Positions 1 through 8,924 of a stretch of DNA of 46,773 bases are shown piece after piece. The stretch lies in contig NZ_LSJM01000309.1 in assembly GCF_001557215.1 (NCBI RefSeq), positions 1 to 46,773 of the forward strand, given 5' to 3'. The stretch is from Sphingomonas sp. CCH9-E2 (GTDB lineage Bacteria > Pseudomonadota > Alphaproteobacteria > Sphingomonadales > Sphingomonadaceae). Under the pieces are notes generated by a model. It was not told the DNA's origin, did no database searches, and worked only from the letters and a program-made list of their open reading frames with translations. The translations under genes and the position numbers were made by a program. Within the stretch, counting starts at the first letter, position 1. The number at the start of each line of letters is the position of its first letter.

Positions 1-1
1 G

Positions 2-1468
2 AGTGGGGGCGGGGCGACCTACATTTTGCCGGGCGTGATCGAGGCGAATGAAAGCTCGGTGGCGTTGCTGTCGATCACGTCCGATGTGCCCGTCACGGCG
101 CGCGGCCGCTATCCGCTGACTGAGCTCGACCAGAAGGCGCTGTTCCGCCCGCTGACCAAATGGAATGCGATCGCCGATCATGTGGGGCAAATCCCGCACC
201 TGTTCCGCGCCGCCTTTCGCGCGATGACCACCGGACGCCCCGGTGCGGCGCATATCGGACTGCCTTATGACTTGCAGAAGCAGGCGCTCGACGCGGGCGA
301 GGTGTGGGCTCAGGCCGAGCATGGCCGCTTCCCCGCGTTCCGCACCGGCCCCGATCCCGATCATGTCGCGGCGGCCGCCGAGATACTGCTCTGGGCAAAA
401 CGGCCGGTGCTGGTCTGCGGTGGCGGGGCGATCCTGTCCGGAGCGACTGCCGAGCTGATCGCGCTGGCCGAATTACTCGACGCACCGGTCGCTTCCACCG
501 TCAGCGGACACGGGGTCATCCCTGACGATCACCGGCTCGCCGTCGGGGTGGTCGGCGCCAATGGCGGGACCGTGGAGACGCGCGAGGTGGTCGCGGGGGC
601 GGACATGGTGGCGTTCATCGGCTGCCGCGCGGGATCGACGACCACCGAGCATGGCGAGGTTCCGGGCCGCGACGTGCCGATCGTCCATATCGATGTTGAT
701 CCGATGGTGGTCGGCGCCAATTATCGCGTCGAGGCGGGGGTGATCGGCGACGCGAGGTTGTGCCTGTCCGCGCTGCTGGTCGAAGTCGCAAGCCGGCTGG
801 GTGGCAAGACGCGCAGCAGCGATGTGGGAGAGCGGCTCCGAGGACTGCGCGAAGCGAAGCGCGCGCGTTTCCTCAGGCTGGCGCACTCGGCCGAGCGCCC
901 CATCCGCCCCGAGCGCGTACTCGCCGCGATCCAGAAATCGCTGCCGACGGATGGCATCGTCGTCGCCGATCCGGGCACGCCCTGCCCCTATTTCTCGGGC
1001 CATTTCGATTTCAACTCGGTTGGCCGCCGCTTCATCACCAACCGTGCGCATGGCGCGCTAGGATTCTCGCTTCCGGCGTCGGTGGGTGCCGCATATGGGG
1101 CGCCGGGGACCAAGGTGGTGGCAGTGATGGGTGACGGCAGCTTCGGCTTCGCGGTCGGCGAGCTGGAGACGATAGTACGCAAGCAATTGCCGATCACGTT
1201 GGTCGTCTTCTCCAACGCATCGTTCGGCTGGATCAAGGCCAGCCAGAAGGATGGCTATGGCAGCCGCTATTTCTCGGTTGACTTCGACCGCACCGATCAT
1301 GCCCGCGTGGCCGAGGCCTATGGCGTGAAAGCCTGGACTGTCGCCGATCCCTTGGAGTTGGACGCGGTAATGGCCAAGGCGATGGCACATGATGGGCCAA
1401 CCCTCGTCGATGTCATCTCCCAACCACTGGAGGAATCGGCGGTGCCGGTCAGCCGCTGGATGGGTTGA
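2..1468 (+). CDS. ThDP-dependent enzyme, acetolactate synthase-like (5' truncated)
   Basis: The reading frame is open from the first bases of the window, so the N-terminus, including the usual catalytic Glu of the PYR domain, lies upstream. About 488 residues remain. The start of the visible part (SGGGATYILPGVIEANESS) matches the phosphate-contacting region of the acetolactate synthase/benzoylformate decarboxylase superfamily. A central Rossmann-like domain follows. The C-terminal ThDP/Mg site is clear in MGDGSFGF followed about 30 residues later by NASFGW. Such enzymes decarboxylate 2-oxo acids or join them to an acceptor; the substrate cannot be told. It is probably part of the catabolic cluster, which has a second ThDP enzyme at 18056. 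Its 3' end overlaps the convergent MFS gene by 20 bp. Confidence 0.9.
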   Translation, partial: SGGGATYILPGVIEANESSVALLSITSDVPVTARGRYPLTELDQKALFRPLTKWNAIADHVGQIPHLFRAAFRAMTTGRPGAAHIGLPYDLQKQALDAGEVWAQAEHGRFPAFRTGPDPDHVAAAAEILLWAKRPVLVCGGGAILSGATAELIALAELLDAPVASTVSGHGVIPDDHRLAVGVVGANGGTVETREVVAGADMVAFIGCRAGSTTTEHGEVPGRDVPIVHIDVDPMVVGANYRVEAGVIGDARLCLSALLVEVASRLGGKTRSSDVGERLRGLREAKRARFLRLAHSAERPIRPERVLAAIQKSLPTDGIVVADPGTPCPYFSGHFDFNSVGRRFITNRAHGALGFSLPASVGAAYGAPGTKVVAVMGDGSFGFAVGELETIVRKQLPITLVVFSNASFGWIKASQKDGYGSRYFSVDFDRTDHARVAEAYGVKAWTVADPLELDAVMAKAMAHDGPTLVDVISQPLEESAVPVSRWMG

Positions 1469-2720
1469 CGTCGAACGTGCGGGCATGTCGCAGCTCCGGG
1501 AATAGCCGCGCCCACAATAGAGTCACCGCAAGGGCGCCGGCGCCACCGGCGACGACTGCGGCCACCGGTCCGATCAGTGCGGCTAGAAAGCCCGATTCCG
1601 CCTCGCCCAGTTCGTTCGAAGCGGAGATGAATAGAGTCGATACCGCTCCCACGCGCCCGCGCATCGCATCGGGAGTCGAGAGCTGAATCAGCGACTGGCG
1701 GACATAGACCGAGAACATGTCCGCCGCGCCGAGCGTCACCAAGCAGGCGAGCGACAGCGGCAGCCAGCGCGACAGGCCGAACCCGATCGTCGCCACGCCG
1801 AACATCGCGACCGACCACAGCATCTTTTCTCCGACGCCGTTACGGAGCGGCGCCCAGGAGAACCAGAACGCCACCGCCATTGCTCCGACTGCCGGTGCTG
1901 CCCGCAGATGGCCCAGTCCCAGGGGTCCGACCTGTAATATGTCGTATGCGAAGACCGGCAGCATCGCGGTCGCCCCGCCTAGCAGCACCGCAAACAGATC
2001 GAGCGAGATCGCGCCCAGCACCAGTCGGTTGGCGCGGACAAAGGCAAGGCCTTCGATCATTTGCCGCCAGGGATTGCGGCAGCGGTCGATTTCGGTGCGC
2101 GGTACCGGGCGGATCATAAAGGTGCAGAACAGCGACACAGCGAATAGCGCTGCGCTCACCGAATAGGGTGCGGAGGGCGCAGCCGCATAAAGATAGCCGC
2201 CCGCCGCCGGCCCGAGGATCGCGCCTACACGCGCGGCGATGGCGTTGGTGGCGATGGCGCGCGGCAGCACGGCTAGAGGCACAAGATTGGGGGCAAGTGC
2301 ATTGAGTGCGGGCATCGAGAAGGCACGCCCAATCCCCAACAGGACGGCAATCGAGAACAGCGCCGGCAGGGTGATGTTTCCGCTTGAGTTGAGACACGCC
2401 AACACCCCGGCGCAGACCAGTTGCAGCGCAATGCACGCGCGGGAAATCCAGCGCCGGTCGACCCGATCGGCCACCCACCCGGTGATCAGGGTAAGCGCGA
2501 ACAGTGGCAGGAACTGCAGCAACCCGACCAGTCCGAGCTGGAGAGCCGCCTCTTTTATACCCATCGTCTTGCGGGCTATGTCATAAACCTGCCAGGAGAT
2601 GATCACGATCATCGAATTCTGTGCGATGGTCGAGCACAGGCGCGCCGCCCAGAAATGGCGGAAGTCGCGAAACGCGAATGGGTGCTGCTTGGATTCCACT
2701 CTGGCGCGATGCCCATGCAT
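1449..2720 (-). CDS. MFS transporter (EntS/MFS_3-like)
   Basis: A 423-residue membrane protein with about 10-12 hydrophobic segments. It begins with the soluble stretch FAFRDFRHFWAARL, typical of the MFS_3 (enterobactin-exporter-like) group. GWVADRVDRR after the second or third segment is the conserved MFS loop between TM2 and TM3. A second loop, TPDAMRGRVGAVSTL, resembles the matching motif in the C-terminal half. The ATG at 2720 is preferred because the 28 residues upstream are Arg-rich and do not look like protein. It probably exports a small molecule. It is convergent with the ThDP enzyme and divergent from the TonB receptor, whose 283-bp upstream gap (2721-3003) holds both promoters. Confidence 0.88.
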   Translation of the reverse strand: MHGHRARVESKQHPFAFRDFRHFWAARLCSTIAQNSMIVIISWQVYDIARKTMGIKEAALQLGLVGLLQFLPLFALTLITGWVADRVDRRWISRACIALQLVCAGVLACLNSSGNITLPALFSIAVLLGIGRAFSMPALNALAPNLVPLAVLPRAIATNAIAARVGAILGPAAGGYLYAAAPSAPYSVSAALFAVSLFCTFMIRPVPRTEIDRCRNPWRQMIEGLAFVRANRLVLGAISLDLFAVLLGGATAMLPVFAYDILQVGPLGLGHLRAAPAVGAMAVAFWFSWAPLRNGVGEKMLWSVAMFGVATIGFGLSRWLPLSLACLVTLGAADMFSVYVRQSLIQLSTPDAMRGRVGAVSTLFISASNELGEAESGFLAALIGPVAAVVAGGAGALAVTLLWARLFPELRHARTFDVNPSSG

Positions 2721-2906
2721 TCGCACGCCGCGCAACCGCCGCGCCCGCAAACCGATCGCTGCGCACAAAGTTGTGATTGTGCATAGAGCACCTGCGGCAC
2801 GCAAAATCTATACAGGCGCTCCCGGAATGAATGTGGCTGCGGCGACCGGTCCTGTTAGCAGGAATGGCGTACGTTGCCTTTGCCATCCTGGGTCAGGGAA
2901 GGAAGT

Positions 2907-2919
2907 GAGCGCAGCGCTC
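2907..2919. promoter_or_regulatory. 13-bp perfect palindrome upstream of the TonB receptor
   Basis: GAGCGC-A-GCGCTC is a perfect inverted repeat lying 85 bp before the receptor start, in the gap shared with the divergent MFS gene. It could be an operator or a leader hairpin. Short GC-rich palindromes also arise by chance in DNA this GC-rich, so support is weak. Confidence 0.25.
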
Positions 2920-3003
2920 GGTCGTGGAAACTGCTGGCGGCACCTTTGGACTACTCGAAAAATCGGGGGTCGCGCCGCTGGCCCAGGGAGAGTTCTGAAG
3001 GCC

Positions 3004-5880
3004 ATGAAAACCCTAAAAATCGCGTCAATACTGCTTGCTGGCACCAGCATGATCGTCGTCAGCAATTCAGCGGCTGCGCAGAGTCAACCGACCGATGAAA
3101 CCGCCGAAGCCGCGGAGCGCATCGCGGAAACCAAGGCGTCATCGGATCAAGAAATCACGATCACCGGCTCGCGCATCGTCAGGAACGGCGACAACAGCCC
3201 TTCGCCGATGACCGTGGTAGGTGTGAGCGAAGTGCTGACGACAACGCCCGGCGTTTCGCTGGCCGAGGCCCTCAACACGATCCCGGCATTCTCGGGCTCG
3301 CGTCAGAGCACTTCCAATCCGACCAATACCGGCGCCCAGTCCGGTGGAAACGGCGCGGCGAACGCCCTGAACCTGCGAAATCTGGGCTCAACGCGGACGC
3401 TGATCCTGCAGGACGGCAGGCGCGTTCCGCCAACATTGTTCAACGGACTGGTCGATGTCGACATCATCCCGCAGATGCTGATCGATCGCGTCGATATCGT
3501 CACCGGGGGCGTTTCGGCGGTTTACGGGTCCGACGCGGTTTCCGGTGTGGTCAACTATATCGTGAATCGGAACTTGCAGGGCTTTCGCGGCATGGCAAGC
3601 GGCGGAATCTCGCGATACAGTGACGACGCTCGTTACAATATCGGCATGGCCTATGGTGCCAATCTCGGTGACCGCCTTCATGTCGAGGCCAGCTACGAAT
3701 ATCGCGTCGAGGAAGGCGTGTTCAGTCGAGCAAGCCGCCCATATCTCAACCAGGTGGGCGTAACTGGCAACGGTACGGCCGCTAATCCTTATGTGCTGCA
3801 AACCAACCTGCGTCAGGCGGGTTTCCCTTTCGGCGGTCTGATTACCAATGGCGCGCTCGCCGGGAGGCATTTTTCGTCGAACGGCGTGCTGACCCCGTTC
3901 GTTGCCGGCACGGCCACTGGGACGTCGGGCGTACAGGTGGGCGGTGACGGTGGCTATTTCGACGGCAGCCTGATCAGCCGCAGCGAAGCCCATCAGTTTT
4001 TCGGACGGGCCGACTACGACCTTACGGACTCGGTACACGCCTTTGTTCAGTTCTCGGGCAACATCAAGAAGAACGACAGCGATGGCGACGCGGCGCTGCT
4101 GACGAACGTGACGATCAGCCGAACGAACGCTTTTCTGCCGGCTTCGGTCCAAGCGCTGATACCGACGACCCAGTCCACCTTCACCTTCAGCCAGATGCTC
4201 AACCAGGTCCCGGAAGCCCATATGGGCGTGAAATCGGACCAATATGTGTTCGTTGCCGGCCTTGACGGCAAACTGGGCGGCTGGAAATGGGCCGCGGATT
4301 ATTCGCGTGGCGACACCAAGCTGAGGAGCGCGCTGTCGAACAACGTGAACCGCCAGAAACTATCGGCGGCGCTCGACGCGGTCACGAGCGGCGGCCAGAT
4401 CGTCTGCAACGCGTCCCTGACCAATTCTGCCTATGCGGGATGCGTGCCGTTCAATCCCTTTGGTCCTAACGCGGCCAGCCCGGCCGCCATCGCATATATC
4501 ACCGATACGGTAATCTACCGCACCCACACGGTTACCGACAACGTTTCCGGCCAGCTGAGCGGCAGTGTGCTGGAGGGGTGGGCGGGTCCAATCGGTGCGG
4601 CGCTATCGGCAGAATGGCGGCGGATCGGCTTTACGTCCACCAGCACCTCTGCGCCTTCCGACCGCGCGGACTGCACCAGCTTGCGCTTCAACTGCGTGTC
4701 CAGCGGGGGCACGGCTACGCCGACGGCACTCAACGATTTCCAGTTTGGCGCGTCCCCGGATGGCCTCAGTCAGACAGTGTGGGAGGTTGCCGGCGAAGTT
4801 GAGGTGCCGATCCTCAAAGACATGCTCGTGAATTCGCTCAGCCTCAATGGCGCGGTTCGCTACACAAGGTACAGCACCAGCGGTAGCTACACGACCTGGA
4901 AGGTCGGGGGAGATCTGGAAGTAGTCGACGGCCTCCGGTTGCGGTTTACCCGCTCGCGGGACATCCGTGCGCCAACCCTGTACGAACTGTTCGCACCCAG
5001 CAATCAGACGATCGTTCGCTTCACTGACCGGCTCACGGGTGTGACCGCATCGGTCCCGCAGGTGACGTTGGCGAATCCAACCTTGACGGCGGAAATCGCC
5101 AACACGCTGACTGGAGGTGTTGTGTGGAAGCCGAACCGCACGCTCAGCTTCGCGGTCGACGCCTATCATATCAGAATTGGGAATGCGATCACGCAGGTAA
5201 CCGGATCGACGGCGAATCTGCAGGACGCATGCTACGCCAGTGGCGGTTCGTCGCCATATTGTGCGCTGCAGATCCGGCCCAACGGCTTCAGCGATACGTC
5301 TACCTCAAATGCCGTCAGGCAGTGGCAGGTGCAGAATATCAACCTCTCCGAGATCGAAACCTGGGGGATCGATTTCGAAGCGAATTTCTCTTCCCGTCTG
5401 TTCGGGCGGCCGATCGCGGCCCGCGTTCTCGCCGCGTGGCAGCCCCATATCCGGTACATCCAGCCGGGCGTCGCTACCGTCGATCAGGGCGGTGTCGCTT
5501 TCGGTCCGCTGGGGCTCTACGCATCGCCGTCGGTGCGTATCAACGCCAATCTGCGCTTCGAGCCGATCGACAATCTGACGATCGACATCAACCAGCGGTG
5601 GCGCAACCCGATGAAGCTGGGCGGCGATCCGAACCAGGTCTGGGTCAGCAACCGCATGGGCAGCTTCGGCACCACCGCTCTGAACATCGCGTGGGACATC
5701 AACAAGGGCGAGCGTTCATCCTTTCAGTTCTACCTGAACATCCAGAATCTGTTCGACGCCGAGCCGCCGATCGGCGCATTCTCGGGCAACGGTTCGCGCG
5801 CGGGTCTTCGTGACGGCTTTGCCATCGGTGATGACCCGAGGGGGCGCTACTTCACCGCCGGCGTCAAGGTTACTTTCTGA
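3004..5880 (+). CDS. TonB-dependent outer-membrane receptor
   Basis: A 958-residue protein of the large sphingomonad TonB receptor type. Residues 1-28 are a signal peptide ending near SAAAQ. The plug domain follows (EITITGSRI, then LNLRNLGSTRTLILQDGRRV, then DIIPQMLIDRVDIVTGG and SAVYGSDAVSGVVNYI). The remainder is a long beta-barrel ending in the aromatic residue of TAGVKVTF, as outer-membrane barrels do. The frame is open far upstream, but the ATG at 3004 follows a GGGAGAG ribosome-binding site and starts the signal peptide. It should import a ligand bound too tightly or too large for porins. Its place before an SBP, a permease and catabolic enzymes suggests it is the outer-membrane gate for the cluster substrate. 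Confidence 0.95.
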   Translation: MKTLKIASILLAGTSMIVVSNSAAAQSQPTDETAEAAERIAETKASSDQEITITGSRIVRNGDNSPSPMTVVGVSEVLTTTPGVSLAEALNTIPAFSGSRQSTSNPTNTGAQSGGNGAANALNLRNLGSTRTLILQDGRRVPPTLFNGLVDVDIIPQMLIDRVDIVTGGVSAVYGSDAVSGVVNYIVNRNLQGFRGMASGGISRYSDDARYNIGMAYGANLGDRLHVEASYEYRVEEGVFSRASRPYLNQVGVTGNGTAANPYVLQTNLRQAGFPFGGLITNGALAGRHFSSNGVLTPFVAGTATGTSGVQVGGDGGYFDGSLISRSEAHQFFGRADYDLTDSVHAFVQFSGNIKKNDSDGDAALLTNVTISRTNAFLPASVQALIPTTQSTFTFSQMLNQVPEAHMGVKSDQYVFVAGLDGKLGGWKWAADYSRGDTKLRSALSNNVNRQKLSAALDAVTSGGQIVCNASLTNSAYAGCVPFNPFGPNAASPAAIAYITDTVIYRTHTVTDNVSGQLSGSVLEGWAGPIGAALSAEWRRIGFTSTSTSAPSDRADCTSLRFNCVSSGGTATPTALNDFQFGASPDGLSQTVWEVAGEVEVPILKDMLVNSLSLNGAVRYTRYSTSGSYTTWKVGGDLEVVDGLRLRFTRSRDIRAPTLYELFAPSNQTIVRFTDRLTGVTASVPQVTLANPTLTAEIANTLTGGVVWKPNRTLSFAVDAYHIRIGNAITQVTGSTANLQDACYASGGSSPYCALQIRPNGFSDTSTSNAVRQWQVQNINLSEIETWGIDFEANFSSRLFGRPIAARVLAAWQPHIRYIQPGVATVDQGGVAFGPLGLYASPSVRINANLRFEPIDNLTIDINQRWRNPMKLGGDPNQVWVSNRMGSFGTTALNIAWDINKGERSSFQFYLNIQNLFDAEPPIGAFSGNGSRAGLRDGFAIGDDPRGRYFTAGVKVTF

Positions 5881-5919
5881 GCTCGCTCAGCTAGCAGGCC
5901 TTCGGGAGACCCGAAACGA

Positions 5920-5954
5920 ACCGGCCGGAAAGCAAATCCTGCTTTCCGGCCGGT
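5920..5954 (+). terminator. strong hairpin after the TonB receptor
   Basis: A perfect 15-bp inverted repeat (ACCGGCCGGAAAGCA, 5-nt loop, then its complement) lies 40 bp after the receptor stop. No T-run follows, so it may work as a terminator with help or as a 3'-end stabiliser. Confidence 0.6.
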
Positions 5955-6089
5955 CGCGCATCCGGCGCACTGCAATTTTCTTATAACCCGGACCCTACTA
6001 CAGTTCGTGACCTCGGGCGCGGCCGGGTTACAGTCACATCACAAAGTTTAGGCTGATTGCACGGCCAGGCCGACCTTGGGGAGGTGGAG

Positions 6090-7118
6090 ATGTTACCCGA
6101 AATTGACCGCCGCACAGCACTGAAAGGTGTCGCCGGCGCCGGGCTGATGGGCTTGCTCGGCGGATGCGGAGGCAAGGAGGCGGACGGTGGCATCCCCATC
6201 CGAATTGTCTCGAGCCAGGGCTCGCAGGTACTGACGATCCAGGCGCTGATCGAGCGCAAGGGCTATTACAAGGAATTCGGCATTTCGCCGGAGGTCCTTG
6301 CGGTCGCGTCCGGAACCAATCTGATCGGGCCCCTGCTCAATCAGAGGGCCGACATCTGCATCTTCGCGGGTTTTAGTCAGCTTCTCGCTGCGATCGAAAA
6401 GGGTGCAGATCTGAAGATTCTGGGCGGAGCCAGTATCAAGGGGCAGCAGGCGCTTTTCACCAAGGTGCCGGGCATCAAGACGGTGAAGGATCTGGAAGGG
6501 CACACGATTGGCGTCGGCGCAATCGGTGCCCAGCTGCATCAGGTCGTATCCGCCCTGCTCAAGAAGAAGGGCGTCGACGTTAACAAGGTCAAGTTCGTGG
6601 TGGTCGGCAACTCGGGCGACGTATTCCGCGCGGTGGTCGCCGGGCGTGTCGACGCCGGCAACGGCCAGGCCGATGTGCTCGCCAGCCTCGATCGCCTGGG
6701 CGTGCATATGATCTCGGACGGCGACTATGCGACCCAGCTACCAGAATATACCTGGCAGGCATCCTTCACCAGTACGGCCGCAATCAAGGAGCGCCGCGAC
6801 GGGCTGGTTCGCGCCCTTGCGGTCTATTGCAAGGCATTCCGCTTCGTTCAGAATCCTGGCTCCGAACAGGATTTCATCGATGCTCAGCTCGCCGCGCTGT
6901 CCCCGCGCAACAAGGAAGAGGGTATCGCCGGTGCGAGGTCCCAGTGGAAATACCTGCAGGAACGTCGGATTTACGATGAGGATCTCGTGCTGAGCGAGGA
7001 ACGGGTGGACTATATGCAGGAGCTCAACATCTCGCTGGGCGTCCAGAAGAAGAAGCTCCCCTATTCGCGGATCTTCGACACCTCGCTCGCTCAAGAGGCA
7101 GTCGCGAAGCTTACCTGA
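6090..7118 (+). CDS. NitT/TauT-type ABC substrate-binding lipoprotein (SBP1)
   Basis: A 342-residue NMT1/THI5-fold binding protein. The N-terminus has a twin-arginine stretch (DRRTALKG), a hydrophobic segment and a lipobox-like LLGGC, so it is probably a Tat- or Sec-exported lipoprotein. The mature part has the usual SBP features: VLTIQALIERKGYYKEFG near the start and ADICIFAGFSQLLAAIEKG in the middle, then the second lobe with VKDLEGHTIGVGAIG. The ATG at 6090 follows GGGAGGTGGAG; an upstream TTG at 6057 lacks such a site. It should deliver a small organic acid to the permease at 8024. A second SBP on the minus strand (8924-9919) is its paralogue. Confidence 0.9.
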   Translation: MLPEIDRRTALKGVAGAGLMGLLGGCGGKEADGGIPIRIVSSQGSQVLTIQALIERKGYYKEFGISPEVLAVASGTNLIGPLLNQRADICIFAGFSQLLAAIEKGADLKILGGASIKGQQALFTKVPGIKTVKDLEGHTIGVGAIGAQLHQVVSALLKKKGVDVNKVKFVVVGNSGDVFRAVVAGRVDAGNGQADVLASLDRLGVHMISDGDYATQLPEYTWQASFTSTAAIKERRDGLVRALAVYCKAFRFVQNPGSEQDFIDAQLAALSPRNKEEGIAGARSQWKYLQERRIYDEDLVLSEERVDYMQELNISLGVQKKKLPYSRIFDTSLAQEAVAKLT

Positions 7119-7152
7119 TACCGCCCAGACAAGTCCGAGAGGTTGCTCATTC

Positions 7153-8004
7153 ATGTCATTCGAAATCGTCGATATCCATCCGCACATCATTGCCGATGAT
7201 ACCGCCCGCTATCCGTCGGGTCCGCTGCGCGGGAAGCCGTCGGCATGGTCTGTGGAGCGGCCGCAGACTTTCGAGCAACTGGTCGCGGAAATGGACGCGG
7301 CCGGAGTCGCCAAGGCGGCGATCGTCCAGGCATCGACCTATTATGGATTCGACAACAGCTATATCGCGGATTCGATTGCCAAGGATCCCAAGCGCTTCAC
7401 CGGCGTGTGCACGATCAATGTCTTTGCCGAGGACGCATTAAAGACGCTCGAAGGCTGGCTGGCCAAAGGCTTTTCGGGGCTGCGTATTTTCACCGGCGGC
7501 GCCACCCACAGCACAGATGAAACGCTGCTTGCCGATCCCCGCTCCTATCCCGTGTGGGAGTATGCCGCGGAAAACCGCATCCCGATATGCGTGCAGACCG
7601 CGCCTGTCGGTTTGCCCAATGTAGTGAAACTACTTGAACGTTTCCCGAACACGATCACCGTGCTTGATCATATCGGTCGGCCCAAGCTCGACGATGGGCC
7701 CCCTTACAAGGACGCCCAAACCCTTTTCGAGCTGGCGCAATACGACAATCTGGTACTCAAGCTCACCCCGCGCAGCTTCACATTGGCCGAAGGCGGGCTG
7801 TCCACCCCCGAAGCATTCTTCCCGGCGCTGGTCGCCGCCTTCGGCGCGGACCGGATCGCCTATGGTTCGAACCTACCCGCCAATGAGGGCCCGATGACGG
7901 CGCTGGTCGATCAAGCAAAGCGGGGCCTCGCCTCGCTGAGCGAGGACGATCAAGCCCAGATTCTCGGCGGCACTGCCAAGCGCCTCTATCCGGCGCTGGC
8001 ATAA
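7153..8004 (+). CDS. Amidohydrolase-2 family (COG3618, LigI-like) hydrolase, copy 1
   Basis: A 283-residue TIM-barrel hydrolase of the PF04909/COG3618 group, which includes 2-pyrone-4,6-dicarboxylate lactonase LigI. Visible motifs are DIHPH (His9, His11) on the first strand, LDHIGRPK (Asp172, His173) and GSNLPANEG near the end. The last motif normally reads GSD-x-P, and its Asp is the catalytic base or metal ligand; here residue 240 is Asn. The same change occurs in the paralogue at 13799, and both share GFDNSY and LKLTPR. It probably hydrolyses a lactone or related ring-opening product, but the Asp-to-Asn change leaves the exact chemistry open. It sits between SBP1 and the permease in one transcription unit. 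Confidence 0.88.
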   Translation: MSFEIVDIHPHIIADDTARYPSGPLRGKPSAWSVERPQTFEQLVAEMDAAGVAKAAIVQASTYYGFDNSYIADSIAKDPKRFTGVCTINVFAEDALKTLEGWLAKGFSGLRIFTGGATHSTDETLLADPRSYPVWEYAAENRIPICVQTAPVGLPNVVKLLERFPNTITVLDHIGRPKLDDGPPYKDAQTLFELAQYDNLVLKLTPRSFTLAEGGLSTPEAFFPALVAAFGADRIAYGSNLPANEGPMTALVDQAKRGLASLSEDDQAQILGGTAKRLYPALA

Positions 8005-8023
8005 GCGATTGAAGGAGCGAGTG

Positions 8024-8860
8024 ATGGCGAATACATTATCACCAGGTGCCGCGAGCGCCCACAGTATCGATCCCGCACTCGACGAGATCGAAGAAATCAA
8101 GCCGCTCGACGAGAAGGAGAATTTCTGGCCGATCCGGCTGGTCGCCATTGTCAGTTTCCTGGGACTCTGGGAAGTCCTTGGCTCCTACGTCGTCGATCCG
8201 CTGATGCTGTCGGCACCGTCGAAGATCACGGAGGCACTGTTCGATCTGCTGGTCTCGGGCGAGTTGCTCGACGCACTGTACCAGAGCGCCACGACCCTGA
8301 TTTACGGTTTCGTGCTGGCGACCGTCATTGGCATCCTGCTTGGAATGTTCATCGGCCGGTACCGCAAGGTGGAAGCCGCAACCGACTGGCTGGTCAATGG
8401 GCTCTATGCGACGCCCCTGGTCGCGCTCGTTCCCCTGGTAACCCTCTGGTTCGGGCTCGGCTTCTCAGCCAAGTTGTTCATCGTCTGCATCATCTCGGTG
8501 TTCCCGATCCTGATCAACACGGCCAGTGGCGTGCGCAACGTCGGCGCGTCGCTGTTGGATGTCGGCAATGCCTTTGCGGCCGACGAACGCCAGACCTTCG
8601 TCAAGATCATCCTGCCGGCGTCGATCCCCTATATCATGACGGGCATCCGCTTGGGCATAGGCCGGGCGATCATCGGCATGATCGTTGCGGAGTTCTACAC
8701 CTCGGTCGGCGGGCTCGGGGCGCTGATCATGAAGTTCGGCAACCAGTACGACACTGCGGCAATGTTCGTACCGATCCTTACCCTGGCGCTGATGGGGGTG
8801 CTGCTCACCACCATCGTGCGCAAGGCCGAGGCCGCGTTCGAACCGTGGAAGGCGAGCTGA
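8024..8860 (+). CDS. NitT/TauT-type ABC transporter permease
   Basis: A 278-residue inner-membrane protein of the SsuC/TauC/NrtB family with about six membrane helices after a roughly 45-residue hydrophilic N-terminus. The cytoplasmic ATPase-coupling (EAA) loop is visible around GVRNVGASLLDVGNAFAADE, ending in the ILPASIPYIMTGIRLGIG motif typical of the family. The ATG at 8024 follows GAAGGAG with good spacing; the upstream TTG at 8009 would overlap that site. It should form the channel with the ATPase encoded 6 kb away at 14653. A hairpin terminator lies directly downstream. Confidence 0.93.
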   Translation: MANTLSPGAASAHSIDPALDEIEEIKPLDEKENFWPIRLVAIVSFLGLWEVLGSYVVDPLMLSAPSKITEALFDLLVSGELLDALYQSATTLIYGFVLATVIGILLGMFIGRYRKVEAATDWLVNGLYATPLVALVPLVTLWFGLGFSAKLFIVCIISVFPILINTASGVRNVGASLLDVGNAFAADERQTFVKIILPASIPYIMTGIRLGIGRAIIGMIVAEFYTSVGGLGALIMKFGNQYDTAAMFVPILTLALMGVLLTTIVRKAEAAFEPWKAS

Positions 8861-8887
8861 GGACAGTCGGCTCGACCGAAGGCGATG

Positions 8888-8924
8888 CGGCCCGCTCTCG
8901 AAAGAGGGCGGGCCGTTGTTCTTT
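8888..8924. terminator. bidirectional intrinsic terminator
   Basis: A hairpin (CGGCCCGCTCT, tetraloop-like centre, AGAGGGCGGGCCG) at 8888-8915 is followed by the T-rich TTGTTCTTT. It lies between the permease and the convergent SBP2 gene and can serve the plus-strand unit. The minus-strand SBP2 stop is at 8924, so it may also end that transcript. Confidence 0.75.

Noticed and set aside
2599..3003. N-terminal extension of the TonB receptor frame
   Set aside because: The signal peptide and ribosome-binding site are at 3004; upstream codons cross the divergent promoter region.
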